From contig JAQUUB010000163.1 in the NCBI GenBank assembly GCA_028694115.1, forward strand, positions 1 to 7,112: DNA of 7,112 nt, read 5' to 3'. The first letter of the stretch is position 1, and each line of letters opens with the position of its first letter. The notes under the pieces are model-generated. The model was not told where the DNA came from, did no database searches, and was given only the letters and a program-made list of their open reading frames with translations. The DNA comes from Lachnospiraceae bacterium (GTDB taxonomy: Bacteria; Bacillota_A; Clostridia; Lachnospirales; Lachnospiraceae). Both the position numbers and the translations under genes were made by a program. Shown piece by piece: positions 1-7,083 of the stretch.

Positions 1-25
1 CGTAACCAGAATTTTTTTGGACGGG
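1..25 (+). pseudogene. Possible fragment of an interrupted host gene, left flank
   Basis: Plus-strand frame 2 reads VTRIFLDGG here and GFVH through the core repeat. In the present arrangement it runs FLLLLNIT and stops at TGA 62-64. When joined to the right flank at the 12-bp core it continues in frame as EFQVNF. The gene is not identified, and the opposite strand is also open over the short joined site, so this is tentative. Confidence 0.3.
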
Positions 26-37
26 GGTTTTGTTCAT
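26..37 (+). repeat. 12-bp direct repeat, left copy (candidate attL core)
   Basis: GGTTTTGTTCAT, identical to 7084-7095 in the same orientation; the identity ends exactly at both sides (25/7083 and 38/7096 differ). The two copies bracket the whole operon, so they are the best candidate for the core shared by the element and its target. Tyrosine recombinases exchange strands within such short identities. Confidence 0.65.
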
Positions 38-166
38 TTTCTTCTTTTATTAAACATAACTTGAATTTCAAATAAGTCCAATAATGTTCAAAATACAAAA
101 TCCATCTTCTGATTACTTCTCCTTCTTTCTTTATTTTAATTTCCCCCTGTTATAATCGTTTCAACT
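38..166. other. Non-coding left end of the element
   Basis: AT-rich stretch between the terminator and the left core repeat. No gene is supported. It contains the odd palindrome TTGAATTTCAA (61-71), a TGTTCA half-motif (85-90) and a weak outward promoter-like pair on the minus strand (TTGGAC 81-76, 17-bp spacer, TATGTT 58-53) that would read into the left flank. Compared with the right end it has few repeat copies. Confidence 0.5.
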
Positions 167-202
167 AAAAAAGGACTATCGCGCGCATGGCAATAATCCC
201 TT
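167..202 (-). terminator. Rho-independent terminator of the recombinase operon
   Basis: On the minus strand, AAGGGATTAT and ATAGTCCTT pair, with three further inner pairs (TGC with GCG), giving a stem of about 13 bp with a few G-T pairs and a 7-nt loop. A run of six T (172-167) follows. It begins 47 nt after the stop of the zinc-ribbon gene and would end the five-gene transcript before the left end of the element. Confidence 0.8.
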
Positions 203-248
203 CTAATTTTTCTAATATTCAATTCTACAATAATAAACCATCACCTCC

Positions 249-1310
249 TCAGCTGATAAAACTTGTCTTCATACGAACTCGCCCTGCACAATAGGGACAA
301 CCACTACCGCTACTTCTACTGTATATTTTTGCCTGCCAGCTATGACCTTTCTTGCACTTCCACCAGACTTTACGAGTAGAATTCGATCTGAAATCAGCTG
401 GCTTGCAACTATGGTTCTTATCAAAATCCCATTCATCCAGTAATTCAGGATTGATTGTGGCTAAGTCATTTTCACCTTTGCTTACTTTCCTCCGTCCACA
501 ATATGGGCAGCCTCTTCCACTTGTCCTGTTGGCAATTGCTGTTCTCCAGCTATGACCTTTCTCACATTTCCACCAGATTTTTTTATTTGCAAATATACTC
601 ACACCTTCTGGAGTAAGACCATCATTTTTTTCGAAGTCCCATTGTGTTACCAAATCTGGACGCAGTGTTCTTACATCATTTTCGCCAACGCTTAGCCTTT
701 TCCTACTACAATATGGACAGCCAGTTCCATATGCCCTATTCATCACAGCAGTCTTCCAACTATGACCTCTTTCACAACGCCACCAGACTTTTCTACCACT
801 TTTTCTGGTAACCTGTTCCGGGCGTAAATCTTTGTTTGCTTCATAATCCCACTCACTTGCAATCTTTGGTTCCAATGTAGCTAAATCATTAAACCCTATA
901 AGAACTTTTTTGCCTGCACAATACGGGCAACCTTTCTGGCGCCTTGAATAGATAACTGCTTTCCAACTGTGTCCTTTCTCACATCTCCACCAAACTTTCT
1001 TAGAACTACCCTCTGTTACAGCATCCGGCGTCAATCCCTGATTCTTTTCAAAATCCCACTCACCTGCAACAACTGGGTTCACAGTTGCTAAATCATTAAT
1101 TCCAGCAATTGCTCTTCTCCCTGAGCAATACGGACATCCGTTCCCATTACTTCTGTTACTAATGCCACTCTGCCAGCTATGACCCTCTGCGCATTTCCAC
1201 CAGACTTTTTTATTTGAAAACGCTCTAACCGTCTCTGGTATCAGTGGAAGATTCTTTTCATAGTCCCATTGTTTCATCAAATCAGAATTCTCTGAAATCC
1301 ATCTCTCCAT
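249..1310 (-). CDS. Five-repeat zinc-ribbon protein (DUF4379-like array)
   Basis: A 353-residue protein made almost entirely of five tandem repeats of about 70 residues. Each reads roughly EWD(F/Y)xKN..L.P..V....KKVWW(K/R)CxxGHSW....xxR....GCPYC followed by a GxNDLATL linker. Metal ligands repeat at C40/H44/C59/C62, C110/H114/C128/C131, C179/H183/C198/C201, C249/H253/C268/C271 and C319/H323/C338/C341. This matches the probable zinc-ribbon family DUF4379 (Pfam PF14311), common in Clostridia and mobile DNA and of unknown function. There is no fused nuclease or other enzymatic domain: the protein ends about 10 residues after the fifth repeat. Regular Arg/Lys and Trp positions suggest nucleic-acid binding (inference). 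ATG directly follows the stop of the preceding gene (TAAATG), with AAGGTG (1321-1316) 5 nt upstream, so it belongs to the operon and is translationally coupled. It may be a fifth transposition component or a passenger gene. Confidence 0.9.
   Translation of the reverse strand: MERWISENSDLMKQWDYEKNLPLIPETVRAFSNKKVWWKCAEGHSWQSGISNRSNGNGCPYCSGRRAIAGINDLATVNPVVAGEWDFEKNQGLTPDAVTEGSSKKVWWRCEKGHSWKAVIYSRRQKGCPYCAGKKVLIGFNDLATLEPKIASEWDYEANKDLRPEQVTRKSGRKVWWRCERGHSWKTAVMNRAYGTGCPYCSRKRLSVGENDVRTLRPDLVTQWDFEKNDGLTPEGVSIFANKKIWWKCEKGHSWRTAIANRTSGRGCPYCGRRKVSKGENDLATINPELLDEWDFDKNHSCKPADFRSNSTRKVWWKCKKGHSWQAKIYSRSSGSGCPYCAGRVRMKTSFIS
282..1283 (-). repeat. Five tandem ~210-bp coding repeats (zinc-ribbon modules)
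   Basis: The motif encoding KVWW(K/R)C..GHSW recurs with a spacing of 69-70 codons (Cys at residues 40, 110, 179, 249, 319). The copies differ at many synonymous and variable positions, so this is an old internal duplication rather than a recent identical expansion. Confidence 0.85.
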
Positions 1311-2051
1311 TTATACACCTTCTATTTCTTTCCACATCTTTTCCAGAAGTACCTCCTCATGATTTTGAATTTTCCTATCTACCTCTGTCGCTTCCCTCAA
1401 AGCTACCGGAAACTTGCCATCAATCAGCTTATCTTTTGCATGCTCCGTCACTTTACTATCTGCATTCTTAATGAGATTATCCTGTTGCAATATCTCATTT
1501 GCAAGTGCTGGGTACAGGTAGGTTTTGAGCATCTTCCTAAGATAACGGTTTTCCAAAAGTAAAGCCTTATTATTTGCAACAGCCTCACTACTATCTTTTT
1601 GATAATCACACAGCCTTTGCGTGACAGACTTTAGCTCAACTTTTAGATATTCTTTCTCTTTTCTGAATTCCGCAGCTTTTTTCGTAGTCTCTATAGAATT
1701 TTCATAGACCTGTTTCCAATAATCATCCATTTCACCCATAACCTTTCTAAGCTCATCCGGATCACGCCTCACCTTTAATATGCGATTCACATCCAGATTT
1801 TTATAAGATTCACCCAGAATAATACGCATACCATTATCATCCAGTACCATCTGCTTTAATACTTCCAAGTGTTTCCTGACATTTATATCTCGTCGGAAAT
1901 CGTATGCCTTAACCGAATAGCCATTTCTTTCTGCAAATTCTTCTAGCAGTGAACATTTAAGTCTGTCTGGATTGCCCGCAGCCTCTGTTGTAAAATAGGC
2001 ATTCACAATCTGTATCATATCATCTGTATTGATTTTCTTTGGTCTCGCCAT
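1311..2051 (-). CDS. TnpC-like coiled-coil accessory protein of the transposition operon
   Basis: A 246-residue protein starting MARPKKINTDD. Residues about 1-75 are basic and helical, and SLLEEFAERNGYSVKAYDF (about 35-53) suggests a small helix-turn-helix-like DNA-binding fold. Residues about 108-173 are rich in Lys/Glu/Leu heptad-like spacing and look like a long coiled coil, ending near YLYPALANEIL (about 178-188). A charged tail follows. It has no catalytic motif. Position directly after the recombinases and this architecture resemble TnpC of Tn554-like transposons, which assists recombination and affects orientation; here it is about twice as long as the 125-residue Tn554 protein. The frame extends upstream to 2207, but that would overlap the recombinase gene by 188 bp. 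ATG 2051 gives a natural MARPKK start. ATG 2060 (MGKMARPKK), only 3 nt after GGAAGG, is the alternative. The stop TAA abuts the next ATG. Confidence 0.75.
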   Translation of the reverse strand: MARPKKINTDDMIQIVNAYFTTEAAGNPDRLKCSLLEEFAERNGYSVKAYDFRRDINVRKHLEVLKQMVLDDNGMRIILGESYKNLDVNRILKVRRDPDELRKVMGEMDDYWKQVYENSIETTKKAAEFRKEKEYLKVELKSVTQRLCDYQKDSSEAVANNKALLLENRYLRKMLKTYLYPALANEILQQDNLIKNADSKVTEHAKDKLIDGKFPVALREATEVDRKIQNHEEVLLEKMWKEIEGV

Positions 2052-3603
2052 TTTTCCCATTATCCTTCCTATATAATTCCAAAAGACATTCCGTATAGTG
2101 ATTGCAGCTATGCTGTAGTTTAAGAATTGCTCTTTTGATATCATCTTCGCATCCAATCCCTTTTCTAACCGCTTCCACCATATGCAGGAGAAACCAGCTG
2201 TTGGCATTTACTTTCTGCTTTCCTGAACCCGAATCATAGAAATCCAACTGCACCCCCTGTAACTCTGGACGATAATGCCGACAGCTGTTACAGACACCAA
2301 TTTCACCATCTTCACTGACCGCAAAAACACAATCATCTACTTCCAGTCTTTTTCGGTGAATAGAGCTACACCAACCACCCTCAATTTTGGTCAGTTCATC
2401 TATTGGGACAATGGAATAATCGGTGCTTCCTTTCAACGTAACTTTATTTCCTTTTCTTGTTTTACGATACATTTCATAAGTCGCGCATTCCACCAATGTT
2501 GAAAGATTTGCATAATAATTGGAACTGATATCAATATCCTCGTGCCCCGCCAACTCCATACAGATAACTGGCGAACCGCCTGAAATAATAAGATTCATCA
2601 TTGCAATATGCCTTGTATCTCCCAGATGAATCGCGGAAATATCCTGATGATCTCCAATCACTTCATGAAAGAACACCTTAAGTGCAGAATTTAGATTACT
2701 ATATCCATACGCAGCTTCCAATGAAGTACCCAGCTTCCCGCCCTTATATTTATTGCCTGCTTCTCTTCGAAACAAAGCATCTATTTGAGAAGGAATCATC
2801 TCTTCTGTCTCTGACTGATACCACAAAATCTGTTCAGCCAGCTGTTTTGATAAAGAATACTTTTTTCTGATGAAATCACCTTCTATTGTATAGGTCAGTT
2901 TAGTGTTTCCACCCTTTAGCTTCGTTCTCCGAATGGTTATTTCATATCCATCGTTATTATTTCCAAGACAGTCCCTTGGAATCATCAAAAACTCAGTGGG
3001 TCTAAGAGGAAGTATCGCTGTAAGGTTCCACCAAAGATACATGGGGAAGTAATACAATTTTTCTTCCCTTTCAGCATTCTTCCAATACTCATTCAGAACA
3101 TCATGGAATCTGAAGTATGATTGAAAATCTGCAAGTTTTCTTTGCTTTTTTCTCCTGGTCTGCATGGCAGATGCTGCTTCTTCCAGTTCTTCCATTATCC
3201 AGTCTCTTTCCGCAGTATAGCCAGGTATAATCTGCAACAGTTCTACAATATGCGTGATACTTTTTCTCATTTTTACTGCCTGTTCCGAATCTTTTTCCGC
3301 CAATTGACGAAATGATGTGGATATTTCCCTAAGAGAAGGCAAACTGAGCGTTCCCATCTGAAACATCACATATGCCTTGGCAGCCTCCTGATAACAGGAT
3401 GCTGTACAACCCAACCACGGCTCAACCTTCTCATGAAACACAGTTTCTGAAAAATCAAATCTTAGCAATACACTGCTTCGCTCATCACTAATTTTCCAGA
3501 CATTATCATAAAATCTTCCATCACGGATCACTTCCTGTTTTCTGTAATAGCTAAATATCTCTTCCGCTTTTTTCAGGTTTTCACCATCAATATTTGTTAT
3601 CAT
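2020..3603 (-). CDS. Tyrosine recombinase with Cys-rich C-terminus (third recombinase)
   Basis: A 527-residue recombinase from the start chosen here. Catalytic features in order: LPLRPTEF (R201), RRTKLKGG (K228/K230 candidate), IHLGDTRHIAMMNLI (H326, R331, H332), LAGHEDID (H354) and SNYYANL (Y363 or Y364 as nucleophile). The set looks complete, so this subunit should be active. The C-terminal third holds a Cys/His cluster: GGWC (C412), DDC (C425) and CNSCRHY (C438, C441, H443), then C485, C500, H502 and C506, consistent with one or two zinc-binding modules like those in TnpB-type recombinases. The frame is open upstream to ATG 3687, but that would overlap the preceding gene by 101 bp. ATG 3603 has AAGG 6 nt upstream and gives a 17-bp overlap like the other junctions. 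ATG 3654 with GGAGG at 11 nt is the alternative. It is translationally coupled to its neighbours. Confidence 0.9.
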   Translation of the reverse strand: MITNIDGENLKKAEEIFSYYRKQEVIRDGRFYDNVWKISDERSSVLLRFDFSETVFHEKVEPWLGCTASCYQEAAKAYVMFQMGTLSLPSLREISTSFRQLAEKDSEQAVKMRKSITHIVELLQIIPGYTAERDWIMEELEEAASAMQTRRKKQRKLADFQSYFRFHDVLNEYWKNAEREEKLYYFPMYLWWNLTAILPLRPTEFLMIPRDCLGNNNDGYEITIRRTKLKGGNTKLTYTIEGDFIRKKYSLSKQLAEQILWYQSETEEMIPSQIDALFRREAGNKYKGGKLGTSLEAAYGYSNLNSALKVFFHEVIGDHQDISAIHLGDTRHIAMMNLIISGGSPVICMELAGHEDIDISSNYYANLSTLVECATYEMYRKTRKGNKVTLKGSTDYSIVPIDELTKIEGGWCSSIHRKRLEVDDCVFAVSEDGEIGVCNSCRHYRPELQGVQLDFYDSGSGKQKVNANSWFLLHMVEAVRKGIGCEDDIKRAILKLQHSCNHYTECLLELYRKDNGKNGETKENQYR

Positions 3604-5518
3604 CAGATACCTTGAATAGTTCCCTTCCAGCATTTGATTCACTGCCACTATCATACCCTGCCATACCTCCTTCCATAATCTCTGCATAAAAATCCATATC
3701 CGAATTCGGATACACCTGTCGCACTGTTTTCAGTAGTTCCCCAATTGGTGGAAGTACTGATTTCTCAATAAGCTTTTTATACCTCCAACCGTCTTTCTCC
3801 ACACATAAACGACGCATTCTAGAATATTCACCGACCATATGATGCATCATGGATTTCGTATGGATTTCATACCTACATCCAACACACGCTGAATTTTCCG
3901 GATAACAGCATGTATAGCCACAGGCCATCATCAAGCAAAGGACTCCGTCCTGTTTTCCTACCGCATTTCCAGAAGCAATCCGTTGAAGAATAACTGGTAT
4001 TTCCTCTTTTCCTGTCACCACTGACTTCACGATCTCCCTTGCTTGCATCAGAGACCTGTCATTCAACCTCACCAACTCTTCAATTCCTGATGGAGTGATA
4101 CCTATTTCTTTTATGAGAGCCGTCTTTTCTTCCACTGACAGACCCTTATAATTATTTCCTTCCAAAGTTTCTAATAAAAGATGTGGCACAAATCCAAACA
4201 CTCCTCTTTCAAACATTTCCCTCGCAATGAATTCCGGTGTATATCCTGAAAATGCAGCATCCTTTAAATAAACTTCTGTTATATCAGGCAGTGTTCCTAT
4301 GCCACCTCTATGGCTACGGGCAAGAGCAGCCAGCATATATCCCTTTGGTGCCGATGCCTCATCCGTATCACCAATCACTTCAATTCCTTGAAGATATGCT
4401 TTATTCGCCCGTCTGCTCGCAAAGTTTTTTCCCTGCAAAGCATCAGAAAATGTCTTACCAAAAAATCGCCTGATTATCGCAATTCGCCTCGACGGTTTAA
4501 TAAAACCACTTTCCATCTGACCATCTTTACAATAGCTCACAGCAATAGCAAGAATAGTTCCTAATGGCTTTTCAAGACTGGTGGGAATAAATACTTTTAT
4601 TTCAGGTACACTTGAAAACACTTGCGTCTTTCTCGGCTTCATCGGCTTATAGCGAAGCCGAATTTGCATCTCTCTGGCAAAAGAGCCTGTATCTTCTATG
4701 TTCCCTTCTAATATCATCTCTCTGAATTTATTTCCCAGAACTGGCAGATCCGGCATCGGCAAACGCTCAATATCCGTTGCTCTTAAAGCACAGACAAAAT
4801 GCATTGCTAGAAAAGCCCAGAGATTTGCATACACAGAGGACTTACATGCTTTTTCAATAAGCTTTTCTCTTTCCCAGTAATCATTATTAAAAATGCAATA
4901 AGCCATGATCGAGAATTCTCTTACTGGATACGCCCTATTATCTCCTTTAGTAGCACGTGATGAAAACCGATACACCCATCCATTTCTTTGCTTTTCCTGC
5001 TGAATATTTTCATAAAAGCTCGCAAATAGCATCGAGGTTGTCAAAGGAATTTCTGTTTCCATGTGATTTAACAGTTCTTCAATTTCCTCGTCACTTAAAT
5101 CAATAAGCTCTTTATGAAGAACGCCTAAAAGATAATCAAGAAGTTGCCACGATGATTGCTCATTTTGCACCTTTCTTTCAATTAGAAAACTCATATATGC
5201 CTTTGTAGTAGCTGGTACCAAACGTTTTCCAAGTCCTTCAAGAATTTTCAGTTTTTCATAATTGGTTTTTTTATAAGCCGACAACCAGATTTCTATTCTT
5301 CCCCGTAGCTGTTGAATATCCTGACTTCTCATTAAGAAAGGCTTCTCTCTTAATAATAACTTCTCCCTTTGACTAAGGTACTTCACATGTAAATCAAACC
5401 AATCATTCATTTCCATGAATTCAAAAAGTCTCGTCCGATCGATAATACAGTCTTTATAATATGAATTCATCTCATCTGACCAGGTGGCAACTGCTTCAAA
5501 AAAGTCACAATTCTTCAT
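3587..5518 (-). CDS. Large tyrosine-recombinase-like protein with Cys-rich C-terminus (second recombinase, possibly non-catalytic)
   Basis: A 643-residue protein, close in size to TnpB of Tn554 (about 630, known family). Residues 1-200 look like an alpha-helical N-terminal domain. FVCALRATDIERLP contains R246, which fits the first catalytic Arg box of tyrosine recombinases. The second box is only weakly recognisable as ARSHRGGIG (401-409), with Arg where the His of HxxR is expected. I see no clear GH/W motif and no Tyr at the usual distance: the stretch near 431-448 reads IAREMFERGVFGFVPHLL. It may therefore be a structural or target-binding partner rather than a cutting subunit. Near 533-548 there is a Cys cluster (C533, C537, C538, C545, C548) followed by His (H553, H559, H560), a likely metal-binding tail. 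The start overlaps the end of the first recombinase by 14 bp (AAAGG at 11 nt spacing), implying translational coupling. The family call rests on the Arg box, position and size. Confidence 0.75.
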   Translation of the reverse strand: MKNCDFFEAVATWSDEMNSYYKDCIIDRTRLFEFMEMNDWFDLHVKYLSQREKLLLREKPFLMRSQDIQQLRGRIEIWLSAYKKTNYEKLKILEGLGKRLVPATTKAYMSFLIERKVQNEQSSWQLLDYLLGVLHKELIDLSDEEIEELLNHMETEIPLTTSMLFASFYENIQQEKQRNGWVYRFSSRATKGDNRAYPVREFSIMAYCIFNNDYWEREKLIEKACKSSVYANLWAFLAMHFVCALRATDIERLPMPDLPVLGNKFREMILEGNIEDTGSFAREMQIRLRYKPMKPRKTQVFSSVPEIKVFIPTSLEKPLGTILAIAVSYCKDGQMESGFIKPSRRIAIIRRFFGKTFSDALQGKNFASRRANKAYLQGIEVIGDTDEASAPKGYMLAALARSHRGGIGTLPDITEVYLKDAAFSGYTPEFIAREMFERGVFGFVPHLLLETLEGNNYKGLSVEEKTALIKEIGITPSGIEELVRLNDRSLMQAREIVKSVVTGKEEIPVILQRIASGNAVGKQDGVLCLMMACGYTCCYPENSACVGCRYEIHTKSMMHHMVGEYSRMRRLCVEKDGWRYKKLIEKSVLPPIGELLKTVRQVYPNSDMDFYAEIMEGGMAGYDSGSESNAGRELFKVSDDNKY

Positions 5519-6821
5519 AATTACGTTTACCTTTCTCCAAAAGGAAATCTGCCATTAATTCGTTTGTTTTTGCCAGCTCTCGAATCAGATCTCCTTTATT
5601 TTGTAGATAACCAAAAGCACTTTCCGGATTCATGTCACCACGCCAAAACTGAAGCTGAGCCACATCTTCGCCCCTTAATGCCAGTTGCACCGAAAACCAG
5701 TGCCGGAGTGCGTGCGGTCCAAGTCGATTCTCACAAAGCATCTGGCCATATATCCTATATTCTGGATCACTGTGATTCAGTAGTACTGGGCGGAGTTTGA
5801 CCTCTATTAATCTTTGGAATCTAGCGTAATAATCATCATAGGTCATTGCCATGCCCCTTTTATTTACAAACATCGGGCTGAACTCATCCTCAAACCCATG
5901 CAGAGTAAGAAACTTTTTATGGTATTCATACAATGTCTGAAAAGCTTCCAAAAATGGAGGATATACACACTGTTTTCGTTCCTTCTTAATTCTTCCACAT
6001 ACCACCCCATCACTTCTCATTGCGTATTCTCTTGTAAGGTCTATCTCTGCCTTTATCAGTTTCCCATCACGAAACGTCATTATGATACCCGCACCTTTTG
6101 CACTTCTTTCCTGCCTTACATTGCACACTTCTCCCGGACGCAAGCCCGCAAATGCCTGCAAACCTATGGCGAAAGAAATATCTGGAGCATATCTGACCGC
6201 CAGATTCATAAGAATTTGAAATACTTTTGTAGGAATATCTCTGAATATTTCCTGTTTCTCTTGAATCCCCCTAATTTGAAAAGCTGGAACTTGTTTCTTT
6301 ATCATTCTTCCCCGTTTCGTGAAAATCTGACTCTCGACATACAACTCCTCCTTCTTTAACGTCAAATATCCACCATGTTTGTGCGTGAGTTTTTTAAAAA
6401 ACAGTGTCACTGCATACACACACTTCTCAATACTCTGGCTTCCCCGATAACCCCCATCTGCCTTTTTCTCCAAAGCATAATCCATAAAGAAACAGGTCAG
6501 TATTTCCTTTGTCACTTTAAATACATGCTCAACCTTATAGACATCATAATGGTCTATCAACACATAATTCAGCATCATGCAGATATAATGCATCTTTGCT
6601 TTGACGTCAGATGTCAAAGGGCGAAAAACCTTGTTTTCATATGCACCCACAAAGTTATGCAGCCTTGTAAAGCGGATAATCACATCATATTTATTCTTGA
6701 TTACTATAAACGATCTGGAATAAACTATCTCATCTGGTCCCACTAACTTGTGTTCATAAACTGCATAGCGATAATCCTTTCTTTCTGTTTCAATATCAGT
6801 CATAGGAATTACATTTCCCAC
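5505..6821 (-). CDS. Tyrosine recombinase, first gene of transposition operon (TnpA-like)
   Basis: DNA strand-exchange enzyme expected to cut and rejoin the element ends. From the GTG start chosen here it has 438 residues. The N-terminal half (to about residue 190) would be the DNA-binding arm/core domain. The catalytic domain shows the Arg box AGLRPGEV (R228), a Lys-rich turn RIKKERK (about 278-284, candidate catalytic Lys), HALRHW (H370, R373), FWRG (W393 in the His/Trp position) and FGYLQNK (Y405, the presumed nucleophile). All core residues are present, so it should be active. An ATG exists at 6836, but GGAGGTGAT (6834-6826), a perfect 9-nt anti-Shine-Dalgarno match, lies downstream of it and 8 nt before GTG 6821, so GTG is preferred. 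The 3' end overlaps the next gene by 14 bp. The order first in a recombinase series, followed by larger recombinases and a coiled-coil protein, matches TnpA of Tn554-like elements. The exact subfamily is inferred. Confidence 0.92.
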   Translation of the reverse strand: MGNVIPMTDIETERKDYRYAVYEHKLVGPDEIVYSRSFIVIKNKYDVIIRFTRLHNFVGAYENKVFRPLTSDVKAKMHYICMMLNYVLIDHYDVYKVEHVFKVTKEILTCFFMDYALEKKADGGYRGSQSIEKCVYAVTLFFKKLTHKHGGYLTLKKEELYVESQIFTKRGRMIKKQVPAFQIRGIQEKQEIFRDIPTKVFQILMNLAVRYAPDISFAIGLQAFAGLRPGEVCNVRQERSAKGAGIIMTFRDGKLIKAEIDLTREYAMRSDGVVCGRIKKERKQCVYPPFLEAFQTLYEYHKKFLTLHGFEDEFSPMFVNKRGMAMTYDDYYARFQRLIEVKLRPVLLNHSDPEYRIYGQMLCENRLGPHALRHWFSVQLALRGEDVAQLQFWRGDMNPESAFGYLQNKGDLIRELAKTNELMADFLLEKGKRNYEEL

Positions 6822-6851
6822 TACAATCACCTCCATATGGTGGAGATTGTA
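6822..6851 (-). promoter_or_regulatory. Imperfect palindrome hiding the ribosome binding site of the first recombinase
   Basis: A 30-bp dyad centred at 6836.5 (on CATATG). In the mRNA, UACAAUCUCCACC pairs with GGAGGUGAUUGUA around an AUAU loop, with only two internal mismatches (11 of 13 pairs). The 3' arm contains the whole GGAGGTGAT Shine-Dalgarno sequence (6834-6826) that serves GTG 6821. The stem would block ribosome loading, so translation of the first recombinase, and by coupling the rest of the operon, is likely restrained. As DNA it could also be a repressor operator. The palindrome is seen directly; the function is inferred. Confidence 0.7.
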
Positions 6852-6937
6852 CCTGATATTTTCCCGAAAAAACAGACTTATAATTTGCTAGCATTTAAAC
6901 TATACTCGGGGTTCTTTACCCTCTTCCTGACCATAAA

Positions 6938-7046
6938 ATGAACAAAACCTTCTCAGCCCCACACTATAGTTTTATTTTATTTCTGAACAAAACCTTATGT
7001 TCATTTCCAATAGTTCTGTTCATCTCTAATTTTTATAAACAAAACC
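6938..7046. repeat. Cluster of end-repeat copies in the right end (candidate recombinase arm sites)
   Basis: Besides the core at 7084, the right end carries ATGAACAAAACC (6938-6949, perfect inverted copy), TGAACAAAACC (6984-6994, inverted), a 9/12 direct copy (6993-7004), a 10/12 direct copy AGTTCTGTTCAT (7012-7023) and AACAAAACC (7038-7046, inverted). TGAACA (6984) and TGTTCA (6998) also form a dyad with an 8-bp spacer. Such arrays usually serve as binding sites for the recombinase or its accessory protein. Confidence 0.6.
6963..6990 (-). promoter_or_regulatory. Candidate operon promoter overlapping an end-repeat copy
   Basis: Minus strand: -10 box TATAGT (6968-6963, five of six consensus bases) and a weak -35 TTGTTC (6990-6985), spacer 16 bp. 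The -35 lies inside the repeat copy GGTTTTGTTCA (6994-6984), so a recombinase bound there would be expected to shut the promoter. It predicts a leader of about 135 nt before GTG 6821. No better promoter was found between the gene and the right end, but the -35 is poor. Confidence 0.35.
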
Positions 7047-7083
7047 GCTACCCTTTATAATTCAATGCTTAGCGGCTTCTGTA

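Noticed and set aside
53..81. Outward-facing promoter at the left end (TTGGAC, 17 bp, TATGTT)
   Set aside because: The -35 matches only three of six consensus bases and the -10 four of six in AT-rich DNA, so it is mentioned only as a weak possibility.
136..234. Minus-strand open stretch of 32 codons after the orphan Shine-Dalgarno, reading VELNIRKIRRDYC and onward
   Set aside because: It has no ATG/GTG start (only ATT, or TTG at 222-220) and runs straight through the rho-independent terminator stem and T-run, so it is unlikely to be translated.
5814..6359. 181-codon plus-strand open frame
   Set aside because: It lies entirely antisense to the first recombinase, which has full catalytic motifs; the translation is low-complexity Cys/Leu/His-rich, typical of a shadow frame.
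6375..6746. 123-codon plus-strand open frame
   Set aside because: Antisense shadow of the N-terminal half of the first recombinase, with no recognisable domain.
6886..6893. 8-bp palindrome TGCTAGCA in the operon leader as an operator
   Set aside because: Short, without extended symmetry or a second copy; chance is adequate.
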